Source: a bacterium
GTDB lineage: Bacteria > Electryoneota > RPQS01
Length of the DNA: 64,000 bases
Reading direction: 5' to 3'
NCBI GenBank assembly: GCA_023382385.1
Contig: JAHDVH010000001.1
Span: 1-64,000 of the forward strand
Positions within the stretch are counted from its first letter, which is position 1. Each line of letters begins with the position of its first letter. Of this stretch, positions 1 to 7,659 are shown piece after piece. The notes under the pieces are model-generated. The model did no database searches. It saw only the letters and a list, made by a program, of their open reading frames with translations, and had not been told where the DNA came from. Position numbers and translations under genes: made by a program.

Positions 1-218
1 CCGGCTGACCGGCGCCGCGGTGGACGGGATCTACCTGCACCCGGCTGACCGGCGCCGCGGTGGACGGGATCTACCTGCAGCCGGCTGACCGGCGCCGCGG
101 TGGACGGGATCTACCTGCACCCGGCTGACCGGCGCCGCGGTGGACGGGATCTACCTGCACCCAGCTGACCGGCGCCGCGGTGGACAGGATCTACCTGCAC
201 CCGGCTGACCGGCGCCGC
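1..218. repeat. 40-bp GC-rich tandem repeat array
   Basis: Five full copies and one partial copy of a 40-bp unit beginning CCGGCTGACCGGCGCCGCGG follow each other without spacers, starting at 1, 41, 81, 121, 161 and 201. Copies differ at single bases: position 80 is G instead of C, and the fifth unit has A at two sites. The unit length is not a multiple of three, so it does not encode a peptide repeat. The array enters from outside the left edge, so its full length is unknown. Confidence 0.95.
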
Positions 219-273
219 AATACAGACAAATTTCCATGATTTTCCTCTCTGTTGGATTGCTTGTCTCGTCAGT

Positions 274-316
274 GCATGAGGAGCAACCTCATGCAGACCC
301 GGCCGCGGCCGGGTTT
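274..316. terminator. Pair of hairpins 3' of the beta-clamp gene
   Basis: Two adjacent perfect inverted repeats lie just beyond the stop codon of the leftward clamp gene. GCATGAGG/CCTCATGC occupies 274-294 with a 5-nt loop, and ACCCGGCC/GGCCGGGT occupies 297-314 with a 2-nt loop. In the leftward direction no T-run follows, so termination is inferred only from position and stem strength. The rest of 219-319 shows no gene. Confidence 0.45.
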
Positions 317-319
317 CGA

Positions 320-1547
320 CTATTGGGAAAGATCGACCGGCATTAGCAGTGAAAATCTGTCCGAATTTTCCGGAGTGTACGCAATTACAGCCGATCGAGG
401 AGTTCTCAATTCGAGGAGAATGCGGTTGCAGCTAAACGAATTGAGGATTGTTCTGATGTAATGAGGATTGAACCAAATATCAAATTGGTCCGAGCAGAGA
501 ACATTATCCGGATTGTGGCGCGCCCAATGACAGGAGGACAATTCGCAATCGGAGAATTTCCCGTCACCAATATTTTCAACTTTCATAACCACAGATCCAT
601 TCAGGGAAAGTCTGATAGACGGATTTACCTCGCAACAAATAGGCAATGCGCTCGATATAGAAATATCAACCTCCTCTGGATCGGCATAGAGAATTCCTGT
701 GTCAGGGGTTGACGGGACTACCGCCTTGTAATCTGGATATCTACCCTCGACGGGTTCTGCAATATGACGAAAGCCTCCGCAAGAAAACTCGACCAGATTG
801 ACGGCGCAGTTCTGTTCATCACTAAAGGAAGACCAGATCTCGAGAGTTTCTGAACGGTTTTTCTTGCTGATCTTTCCGATTGCGGATATGAGTTGCTGTA
901 GAGTGTGTCTCGACGCAATAAACGAGTAAGAGGTTTTTGTGTCATTAAATCTTGTGATTGCTGGAGTTTCTGTGTGGTGCAGAATGTGACCGTTGCTTGC
1001 CGTCAATGAAATTTTATCGGTTTCAACCTCAAACAATACGCCGCTGATCTGAGGCCGGAGTTCATCATGAGACACATAAGACAGACAGATCTTGAGTTTT
1101 TCGATGATCGGCGCAAGCTGGAGTTTTGTTGATTGCGTCGGATATTTGAGCGCTGGGATAAACGGATAAACCTCTGGTCCGTCGGTCATGGATATGCTGA
1201 CTTGGGCTGTCTTGTTGTTTGGTGTAAGAGAGAAAATTGTCAATTTTGTTTCGTTGTAGTTTTTTCTCCCAAGAGAGGTCAATCTGTGTGTCTTTGGGCA
1301 ACGCCTTTAGGATCGGGGTTGTCTGCTTAGGGTCGATCATTGCGCGCCCGGCGCCGGCCGTTATGGACCAGCAACCAAGCGGAGTTTCCTGATGATTTTC
1401 TAAGTCTGTTCCATGTAGGGTTACATTGTTGTCGCAATCGATAGTCACGAGTATTGACTGGATGATCGGGAGCGCTGATTTTTTGGGCGGTGAGGTTAGG
1501 GTTTGAATTGCTGAGAGTAGGTTTTCGCGCGTGGTGGAGAGTTTCAT
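320..1547 (-). CDS. dnaN: DNA polymerase III beta sliding clamp, split by a frameshift
   Basis: The clamp tethers the replicative polymerase to DNA. The first reading frame starts at 1547 and carries the N-terminal domain (MKLSTTRENLL, GTDLE, ALPKD). The second frame carries the middle and C-terminal domains and ends in a clamp-like tail (SLLMPVDLSQ, comparable to VVMPMRL of E. coli). The change of frame falls at a run of six A residues on the coding strand near 1266-1271. One extra A would explain it: five A residues would read E-K-N-Y-N and restore a continuous protein of about 408 residues, slightly longer than the usual 366-380. It could be a mutation, a homopolymer sequencing error, or recoding. 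A consensus promoter lies just upstream. Location beside the candidate origin suits a phage replication gene. Confidence 0.85.
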
Positions 1548-1599
1548 GGCTGCCTCTTGTGTCTTTTTTGTTTAGTGGTTGACCAACTACCGACGGACT

Positions 1600-1628
1600 A
1601 ATATACATTGTATTATTAATTTTGTCAA
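1600..1628 (-). promoter_or_regulatory. Sigma70-type promoter of the clamp gene
   Basis: Read leftward, TTGACA at 1628-1623 is separated by 17 bp from TATATT at 1605-1600, a near-consensus vegetative promoter 53 bp before the clamp start codon. The leader contains an imperfect palindrome TAGTGGTTGACCAACTA (about 1573-1589) that could bind a regulator; this is inference only. Confidence 0.75.
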
Positions 1629-1771
1629 TAGGAAATAGTGTATTGGTATAATTTGTTAGCACTGTTTTTTATGGTTTTATGTTGTTTTATTTATTTTTTT
1701 TTACGTGGTAACACCTCTCCGTTGTTTCGCCGGGGGTCAGTTGCCTTTAATTAGTGTTTTTTCGACCCCGC

Positions 1772-1924
1772 GTCCAGCCGCGGTCAGCCGGGTGACGGTG
1801 ACGGTGACGGTCCAGCCGCGGTGCAGCCGGGTGACGGTGACGGTGACGGTCCAGCCGCGGTGCAGCCGGGTGACGGTGACGGTGACGGTCCAGCCGCGGT
1901 CAGCCGGGTGACGGTGACGGTGGT
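1772..1924. repeat. 39-bp GC-rich tandem repeat array upstream of dnaN
   Basis: About four copies of a 39-bp unit containing CCAGCCGCGGTGCAGCCGGG followed by three GACGGT-type repeats. The outer units have CGGTCAGCC where the inner ones have CGGTGCAGCC. Because 39 is divisible by three, open frames of GD or VT repeats run through it, but there is no ribosome binding site or plausible protein context, so I treat it as non-coding. The words GTCCA, CCGCGG and TCAGCCGGGTG also occur in the reverse complement of the array at the left edge. Confidence 0.9.
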
Positions 1925-2184
1925 CAGCGAGGAGAGAATTTGGAATACTATTGTTTTTCGGGGTCAGACTTGGTGGAAACTTGCCAACCGTGTGAAGTGT
2001 TGGTAATTATATATTACCGACACCTTGCGTAGGCAAGTTTTCTTGACTTGGGTTGTTTGGGTTGAGAGGACGCAAGGCTCTAAAATATAGTATCTTATGT
2101 GTGACCAGTGGGAATTTAGGCGGAAGCGACCTCTAAAAGCCCTGTTCGCGCGGGTGTGGGTTGAACATTTGGGCCGCTTTTTAA

Positions 2185-2582
2185 GTTGGTGTTCCGTTGG
2201 TGTTCCACTTGGAACGCCAACTCAAGCTTTGGAACGCGAACTTTGGATGCTGTGTGGTGAAGCAGTCCGAAGATTTTAATGGAGTTGCGGATGGTTGGAA
2301 CGCCAACTCACGATCTGGCTGGATAATATAAGGGGTTTGCACGTTTCCGGGGACACAGGCAGGAACGCGACACAGAGTTTTCTAAGAGTATATTATAATA
2401 TAAATATATAATATATATAGACTTAGTTTTTGAAGTGTTCTCGTCGTAGGATTTTTATGGATGTTAAGGTGGTGGACTTGGAGAAAAGTTGGTGAGTTGG
2501 CGTTACATTTATTGTTAAATATAATAAAAACATAAAGAAAAACGGAACACCTTGACAAAAGTTGGTGTTCCGTTGGTGTTCC
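2185..2582. repeat. 11-bp iteron-like repeats (GTTGGTGTTCC / GGAACGCCAAC)
   Basis: Exact or near-exact copies lie at 2185-2195, 2196-2206, 2561-2571 and 2572-2582 in direct orientation, and at 2211-2221, 2231-2241, 2297-2307 and 2362-2371 in inverted orientation. A one-mismatch direct copy lies at 2496-2506. The two direct pairs are identical and 376 bp apart. Copies 2196-2206 and 2211-2221 form a hairpin with a 4-nt loop; 2294-2307 forms another palindrome, GTTGGaacgCCAAC. Confidence 0.8.
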
Positions 2583-2608
2583 GCAGCCGATTTGTCTGGC
2601 TGGTTGGA

Positions 2609-2899
2609 TCAGGGTTTGAGGAGTGTAGCTTGACAGTGCGGGCAGATGGTGGCGGTGTGGACCAGCAGATTGCCGCACTTTGGGCAGGGGGATTTGGCAT
2701 GGGGAAGCAGCGCGACGAAGAGGAGGTATGCCGGCGCGCCCAGACCGAAGAGGAAGAAAGGGCTAAGGGTTAAAAGCCCGAGGCTGGCGGCGATGATGGC
2801 ATGTAGAAAGCCAGATCTTCCACGGGATTCGGCGACGTAGTAGCAGCTGACAGAGCAGCCGAGGAGGACAAGAAGGTAGAGTAGGACGAAGTTGCTCAT
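2609..2899 (-). CDS. Small membrane protein with C-terminal zinc ribbon
   Basis: A 96-residue protein of unknown role. The first 60 or so residues are strongly hydrophobic (about 4-20 and 32-62), giving two membrane segments. The tail carries CPKCGNLLVHTATICPHC, two CxxC knuckles typical of a zinc ribbon. Its start codon overlaps the stop of the gene upstream (2896-3165), so the two are a two-gene leftward operon. Such zinc-ribbon membrane proteins are common in bacteria and phages, but I do not recognise a specific family. Confidence 0.7.
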   Translation of the reverse strand: MSNFVLLYLLVLLGCSVSCYYVAESRGRSGFLHAIIAASLGLLTLSPFFLFGLGAPAYLLFVALLPHAKSPCPKCGNLLVHTATICPHCQATLLKP

Positions 2900-3165
2900 G
2901 GGGTTTCCTGTGGGTTTTCTGTGATGAATTCCATGAATTTATACTTAGGGATGTCCAGCGCGCGGATGAGTTCCGCGATGAGTTTAGGGATCTGGATGGT
3001 AGGATGTTGTGTCATGTCCCGGCGGATGTTGAAGTACTGCTGTGGTCCGTACTGGAGTGGGAGTGTCTCGAGGATCAGCCGGCGGAGGTTGGAGTTTCCT
3101 CCGTATTTATTGGCAGACAGGATTTTTAGGTATTTGTCAAACGCCTTAATATCAAAGATTAGCAT
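2896..3165 (-). CDS. Hypothetical protein, first gene of a short leftward operon
   Basis: An 89-residue protein (MLIFDIKAFDKYL to ENPQETP) with no recognised domain. It appears soluble and helical, rich in Leu, Ile and basic residues. The frame remains open further upstream (ATG at about 3257), but a strong leftward promoter at 3202-3230 would start transcription near 3195, so the ATG at 3165 is preferred although it lacks a clear Shine-Dalgarno sequence. Its last bases overlap the next start codon. Function unknown. Confidence 0.55.
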   Translation of the reverse strand: MLIFDIKAFDKYLKILSANKYGGNSNLRRLILETLPLQYGPQQYFNIRRDMTQHPTIQIPKLIAELIRALDIPKYKFMEFITENPQETP

Positions 3166-3190
3166 GGCTTGTGTTGGTTGGATAGAATTG

Positions 3191-3218
3191 TTGACGAGGA
3201 GAAGATACACAAAATAAT
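3191..3218 (+). promoter_or_regulatory. Probable rightward late promoter
   Basis: TTGACG (3191-3196) and AATAAT (3213-3218), each 5 of 6 matches to consensus, are spaced by 16 bp. The site points at the terminase operon and lies face to face with the leftward promoter, so the two overlap and could be mutually exclusive. Confidence 0.45.
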
Positions 3219-3230
3219 AGACATTGTCAA
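3202..3230 (-). promoter_or_regulatory. Leftward sigma70-type promoter
   Basis: On the minus strand TTGACA (3230-3225) and TATCTT (3207-3202) are spaced by 17 bp, about 37 bp ahead of the ATG at 3165. The -10 hexamer is the same as that of the early promoter at 40.4 kb. Confidence 0.65.
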
Positions 3231-3340
3231 TATAAAACGATAGTGGTTTGTAGAACATTTGAACAAATTTCCCCTGCGAGGCGCAGGGTTTTCTTTTGTG
3301 CGTTTGTTTATGCGTTGTTTTTGTTTTGGATTGGGGTGTG

Positions 3341-4048
3341 ATGGCAGAAGGTTTCTCCCCAGACCCGCCGTCTGCACAGACGGACATGGCCCCGCCGCTT
3401 GCTTTGCCGCAGGTTGGCGGGGCTGTGCCGTTGGTGGATATGGAGGCGGCTGTTCCGAAGATTGTCGCGGAGTTATTGGAGAAGTTTGGACTGGTGAAGT
3501 CGGTGATGACGGAGACGTTGAAGAGTTTCAGTGTTGAGGAGTTGTCAATCTGCCGGCGGAATCTGGGGCGGATGTATGTGGATGGATTGATTCAGAGCGA
3601 GACTGACGCGTTGAACGCGTTGCGGGCGATCGTGAACCACTTATTGGCGTTGAAGGGTTCTGATGTGGGGATGAAGCAATTGACGAAATTGCAGAGTTCG
3701 GAGAGTTTATTCACGCCGTCTGACGCGAAGATTTACGACTGGATTGCGTCGGGGAATATGAAGTTTCACAAGACGGTAGTCGAGATCGAGGAGTCGTCGG
3801 CTTTTTCACAGAAGGCACGGCGGGAGTTGGGGAGTGTGTTGGGGTTCAATATAGAGACATGGATACAGGATGCTCTTGATGAAGAGGATTCGGGGATTGA
3901 CGCAGAGCTTGCGATTGAGGAGATGTTGCGCGAGTCGGCGGTATCTGTTTCAAAGGGAGGTTCTGAAGATCAAGGCGATGTGTTCGTGGAGGAAGGGCAG
4001 CGACGACCGGCTGTAAGCAAGGAGCAGCGGATGGCGTTGCGGGAGTAG
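3341..4048 (+). CDS. Putative terminase small subunit
   Basis: A 235-residue protein directly upstream of the large terminase (3-bp gap), the normal place of the small subunit that recognises phage DNA for packaging. I see no clear signature motif; the call rests on position, size and helical, charged composition. The start ATGGCAGAAGG at 3341 follows a G-rich stretch; an earlier GTG at 3296 would add 15 residues (MCVCLCVVFVLDWGV) and is less likely. The C-terminal third is acidic (EEDSGIDAELAIEEM), as is often seen at terminase interaction surfaces. It is the first gene of the late operon. Confidence 0.55.
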   Translation: MAEGFSPDPPSAQTDMAPPLALPQVGGAVPLVDMEAAVPKIVAELLEKFGLVKSVMTETLKSFSVEELSICRRNLGRMYVDGLIQSETDALNALRAIVNHLLALKGSDVGMKQLTKLQSSESLFTPSDAKIYDWIASGNMKFHKTVVEIEESSAFSQKARRELGSVLGFNIETWIQDALDEEDSGIDAELAIEEMLRESAVSVSKGGSEDQGDVFVEEGQRRPAVSKEQRMALRE

Positions 4049-4051
4049 GGG

Positions 4052-5920
4052 ATGAGTATACGGGAGAAGGATGCGCCGCGGGAGTTATTCCGGAAGTTGC
4101 TGCATCCGATGTTCATTGGCAAGCGGTTGGGCAGGATTCCTTATCCTGCCCAGATGGTGTATATGTTGTGTCCGCATCAGGACAAGGTGGCGATTTGCGG
4201 TCGCGGTGTTGGGAAGTCTACAGTTTTAGAGGCGGACGACATGACGCGTGCGGCGATAGCGATGCCGCATGCGAAGGGATATGTGAACAATGTTTCGAGT
4301 CCGATCCGGTTTGTGGGGTTATTTTTGGCTCCGACGAAGGAGCAGTCTTGGGAATTGGTGAACGAGGTTCGTCAGGGGTTTATGGCGGATCCATTTTTCG
4401 AGACGCGGTTATCTCCATTGACGACCAAGACCAACATAGTGCTGACGAATGGGGCGAGACTGCTGATACGTCCGGCGACGGCCGCGGCGCGCGGCCAGCA
4501 CGCGAAGACGTTGACGGTTGACGGGAAGGTGTTTCGGGGGATTATCCGGATCAAGGTTGACGAGGCGGCGTTTTTGCCGCGCGATGACTATGTGACGGAA
4601 GTGTTAGAGCCGATGCTATTGATAGCAGGGAGCGGGAAGTCGTTGGAGTTATTAACGACTCCGTACGGGAAGACGGGAGATGTATGGACCCGGTATTCGT
4701 CAGCGTCAACGGGGCGGTGTCAGCAGTGGTATTCGTTTGACGAGGAGGGGTTTAAGGTTTACGAGTTTGAGGATGACTTGCGTCGTCCGGTTTTGTTTGG
4801 GAATCAGCAGCCGGTTCCGGAGGTGTTGCGTGGTTCAGGCGGGAGGGTGAAGTTTGATTTGGGGAAGTGCCGCGGTTGTATGCTTCAGTACAAGTGCGTG
4901 GTTCACAATTTTCCGTCGGTAGAGAATCCGTATGCGGATGTGGATTACCTGCTTTCGACGAAGCGGGAGTTGTATGACACGGGTCGGGAGCATGTATGGC
5001 GGCAGGAGTTTTTAGGGATACCGGAATCGACGCGGGGGTTGTTTTTCAACGAGACTCATCAGCGGCGGATGTTCAACGACAGTTTGCCTCAGATACGTCT
5101 TGATGAGGATGGGGAGTTGCGGAAGATCCGGTTATCGGAGCGGATTATGGATTCGCGGGACGAGGGGTTTTACGACGAGCCGTTATCGTATACGGATGTT
5201 CGGGGCAGATTTTATCTATCGATAGACGGGAATGCGGGAGTTGAGTCGAGCCGTGCGGACTATGCAGTTGTGAGTTTGGTGGAGGAGGAGCCGTCTGGTT
5301 ATTGTCCGTTGCGGTTGATGGAGCGGTTTCGGTCTGGCAAGAGTTTGATGCCGCGGAAGAAGGGTGGAGTCCCTGAGCGATTTTTGGACAGCCGGTATAG
5401 CCCGAAAGATGTGACGGTGTTCATCATAGATTTTGTGTCGTATTTGGTGCGGACGTTTGATGTGAAGCGGGTATATATCGATCAAGGATTCGGTCAGCAG
5501 TATTACGTTCCGTTGACGCAGATGTTCGGGGAGAAGTTGATCGAGTATATCCCGAATTCGGCTCAACAAAAAATGCGCAGCTTGCTTCATTTGCGTCAGA
5601 TGATAGACCGGGGGTTGTGTCAGAGTCCCGAGATCGAGTTTTTGCGTCGGGAGATTCAGTACTTAGAGGTTGAAGAGGATTCACTGGAGGAGGATCGGCT
5701 GAAGGTGAAGAAGTCGCGGGGCTGGGGGGTGCTGGACGCTCAGGTGGATGGTGTGTTTAGTTGGGCGTATGCGATGCGGGGAACAGAGAAGGTATTGAAG
5801 CAGGCTTCAATCAGTTTTGATAATTGGTTGCCGATGATGGGGGAAGAGAACGAAGTGTCCGACGGAGAGAATTTATTGTCCCGGCGGGTGAATTTGGGGG
5901 AGTTGGTAGTCGGGGGATAA
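4052..5920 (+). CDS. terL: Terminase large subunit (TerL), ATPase and nuclease
   Basis: This is the 622-residue motor that pumps DNA into the prohead and cuts it. The N-terminal ATPase domain has Walker A GRGVGKST at residues 50-57 and Walker B IRIKVDEA with D170 and E171. The C-terminal RNase H-like nuclease is marked by YLSIDGNAG near residue 388 and VYIDQGFG further on, with Asp residues expected to bind metal. A Cys cluster (CRGCMLQYKC, about residues 270-280) between the domains may bind zinc. Codon use matches the rest of the late operon: G-rich coding strand, Leu mostly TTG. Confidence 0.9.
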   Translation: MSIREKDAPRELFRKLLHPMFIGKRLGRIPYPAQMVYMLCPHQDKVAICGRGVGKSTVLEADDMTRAAIAMPHAKGYVNNVSSPIRFVGLFLAPTKEQSWELVNEVRQGFMADPFFETRLSPLTTKTNIVLTNGARLLIRPATAAARGQHAKTLTVDGKVFRGIIRIKVDEAAFLPRDDYVTEVLEPMLLIAGSGKSLELLTTPYGKTGDVWTRYSSASTGRCQQWYSFDEEGFKVYEFEDDLRRPVLFGNQQPVPEVLRGSGGRVKFDLGKCRGCMLQYKCVVHNFPSVENPYADVDYLLSTKRELYDTGREHVWRQEFLGIPESTRGLFFNETHQRRMFNDSLPQIRLDEDGELRKIRLSERIMDSRDEGFYDEPLSYTDVRGRFYLSIDGNAGVESSRADYAVVSLVEEEPSGYCPLRLMERFRSGKSLMPRKKGGVPERFLDSRYSPKDVTVFIIDFVSYLVRTFDVKRVYIDQGFGQQYYVPLTQMFGEKLIEYIPNSAQQKMRSLLHLRQMIDRGLCQSPEIEFLRREIQYLEVEEDSLEEDRLKVKKSRGWGVLDAQVDGVFSWAYAMRGTEKVLKQASISFDNWLPMMGEENEVSDGENLLSRRVNLGELVVGG

Positions 5921-5942
5921 GAGGGGATGGAAAGGAGGGGAG

Positions 5943-6158
5943 ATGGCGTCGCCGAGATACAGGACGTTGAGATGTTACAATAAGAAGTGTCGCCGTGGGC
6001 ATCTGTTGGATTTAACAGCATACATGAGCGGGGAGCGGATTCGATGCAGTTGCGGGATGGAGTACGAATACGATGGTCAGCGATTTCGTCCGGTGGCACA
6101 GCGTCGGAGGGTGGACACAGATGTCTCTAAGGCATCGGTTTCAGACTCTGGGACGTGA
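5943..6158 (+). CDS. Small zinc-ribbon protein between terminase and portal
   Basis: A 71-residue basic protein (MASPRYRTLRCYNKKCRRG) with Cys at about 11, 16, 34 and 36 (CSCG), consistent with a small zinc-binding module. It is preceded by a very strong Shine-Dalgarno sequence AAGGAGGGG. Its 3' end overlaps the portal start by 38 bp in another frame, so the two genes are probably translationally coupled. Com-like zinc-finger translational regulators occur in some phages, but there is no specific similarity I can assert here. Confidence 0.65.
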   Translation: MASPRYRTLRCYNKKCRRGHLLDLTAYMSGERIRCSCGMEYEYDGQRFRPVAQRRRVDTDVSKASVSDSGT

Positions 6159-7656
6159 GCTTCGACTGCGATTGTCTGCGGATCCATTAGCGGAAGCGCA
6201 GCGGCAGATCATGGGGAGTCTACGCGATCAGCAGGAGGGTGCGCGGGGTTACTCATGGTTTTGGTCGGATCGGGAGCTTGAGACGCGCTGGAAGGTGTTC
6301 GAGTTTGAGGAGCATCGTCGGGGCCGGTACAAGGACGCGTGGGGTGCGTACGAGGGGTCATCGATTGTGTCGGCGGGATTGGATGCTATGGGGGTGGACT
6401 GTACTCAAAAGCCGTTTGACATACGATGCGACGATCGGGTTGCGCGGGAGATACTATTGGAGTGTTTTGCGCGGACGAATTATCAGGCGAGTCGGGCGGA
6501 GTTATTGACGAGGTTTTTGTTGACGGGCGACGTGTTTCGAGTGATTGATTTGAACGCACGTCCGCGGCGAAAGCGTGCGGTGGCGGAGATTTCGGGGATT
6601 CGGTTATTGCCGGAATATCAGATGTTTCGGCTAACGAATAGTCAGGGGTTTTTTGAGAATCCGGAGCGGGCCTTTGCGCAGACGCCGTGGTTGGAGCTTG
6701 AGAAGAAGTCCCGGCATGGAACGAAGGGTGTTGTGATAGCAGATCAGTCCGGGGGGAGGATTTACGCGGGACTATTAGGGTCAGGTTCAGGGATAGGATA
6801 TCGGGTTCCGCGGGACAGGGAGCAGAGTCCGGTGTATTTCGGGGTTCACGAGGTGGTTCATTCGCGGTTGAAGCCGATGATGCAGCGGATGGCGACGGGG
6901 TATGGATGTGGGGGTGTTTTGTCATCGGCTCGGTCGGATTACAATCGGGTACAGATGGCGATTCAGGATTTGGGGATAGGCCGCACCTTGTCGTCGTTTG
7001 CGCGGATGGTATCGGAATTTAATGAGGATGTGGACGGGAAGTCGGTAGCGGAGCATCGGAGATTGATGGAGAATCATCAGCCGTCAGCGGCTCAGGGGTA
7101 TACGATCCACGGGGGGAAGATGTATTTGCTGGACGGCAAGAACCACCAGTTGATGCGGATAGACGACATCTATCTGCACATTATGCTGTTGGGGTTGACG
7201 GTATATCCGATGGTGATGCTCGGGTTGGGATTAGAGAATGTCACCGGCGAGATATTGGACCAGATTATTCGCCGGCATAAGGCCCAGATCGGGCATTACA
7301 ATCTTTTGGAGGAGTACCAGTTTATCCGTCCGGTTGGTAATTTGGAGTTATTGTATCACGGGAAGGCGGGCGTGCGGTGGGATGTGGTATTTCCGGAAGT
7401 GTCGATTGAAGATTTGAATTTGAAGACGAAGCGGGATTTGTCGAAGATCAGTGCGGGGAGTTTGTCGCGGCGGACGGAATACATTGAGTCGCGTCAGGCG
7501 TCTGAGGAGGATTGGGAGCAGGAGTATGCGCAGATTCAGAAGGAGCTTCGGGAGTTGGGTCCGATTCAGAGGTATCAGTCGCCCGGAGAGTCCTTAGAGA
7601 AGGGGAAGCAGGGCGTGACGACGAAGGACAGTTCAGAGCAGGACATCGCGGAATAA
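6121..7656 (+). CDS. Portal protein
   Basis: A protein of 511 residues immediately after the terminase, with the size and layout of a siphovirus portal, the dodecameric ring through which DNA enters the head. The ATG at 6121 (MSLRHRFQTLG) is preceded by GGAGGGTG at a good distance, which I prefer over an upstream ATG at 6073. Long alternating helical regions (EVVHSRLKPMMQRMATG, DDIYLHIMLLGLTVYPMVMLGLG) and the C-terminal charged tail fit the family. Identification is by position and overall character rather than a diagnostic motif. Confidence 0.75.
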   Translation: MSLRHRFQTLGRELRLRLSADPLAEAQRQIMGSLRDQQEGARGYSWFWSDRELETRWKVFEFEEHRRGRYKDAWGAYEGSSIVSAGLDAMGVDCTQKPFDIRCDDRVAREILLECFARTNYQASRAELLTRFLLTGDVFRVIDLNARPRRKRAVAEISGIRLLPEYQMFRLTNSQGFFENPERAFAQTPWLELEKKSRHGTKGVVIADQSGGRIYAGLLGSGSGIGYRVPRDREQSPVYFGVHEVVHSRLKPMMQRMATGYGCGGVLSSARSDYNRVQMAIQDLGIGRTLSSFARMVSEFNEDVDGKSVAEHRRLMENHQPSAAQGYTIHGGKMYLLDGKNHQLMRIDDIYLHIMLLGLTVYPMVMLGLGLENVTGEILDQIIRRHKAQIGHYNLLEEYQFIRPVGNLELLYHGKAGVRWDVVFPEVSIEDLNLKTKRDLSKISAGSLSRRTEYIESRQASEEDWEQEYAQIQKELRELGPIQRYQSPGESLEKGKQGVTTKDSSEQDIAE

Positions 7657-7659
7657 TCC

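Larger units (their letters stand above)
1640..2604. other. Gene-free region, candidate prophage replication origin
   Basis: Almost 1 kb has no credible gene. It begins with a very AT-rich stretch (about 1650-1705), then the 39-bp array, then two clusters of an 11-bp repeat GTTGGTGTTCC and its reverse complement flanking AT-rich tracts at 2385-2420 and 2505-2545. Iterons, an AT-rich melting element and an adjacent polymerase clamp gene together resemble theta-type origins. No DnaA or phage initiator site has been demonstrated; this is inference from layout. Confidence 0.4.

Noticed and set aside
1-218. Possible CRISPR array
   Set aside because: The 40-bp units are directly adjacent with no unique spacers, and no cas genes are present.
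1264-1272. Classical -1 slippery AAAAAAC in the clamp gene
   Set aside because: The heptamer is in the wrong phase, and the needed shift is +1 or -2, so a -1 slip would not restore the clamp frame.
1705-2006. Open frames encoding VTVTV or GDGDGD repeats
   Set aside because: They arise from the 39-bp DNA repeat and have no ribosome binding site or non-repeat protein part.
2097-2279. 60-codon + strand open frame in the candidate origin
   Set aside because: It runs across the iterons, has no ribosome binding site and no protein-like pattern.
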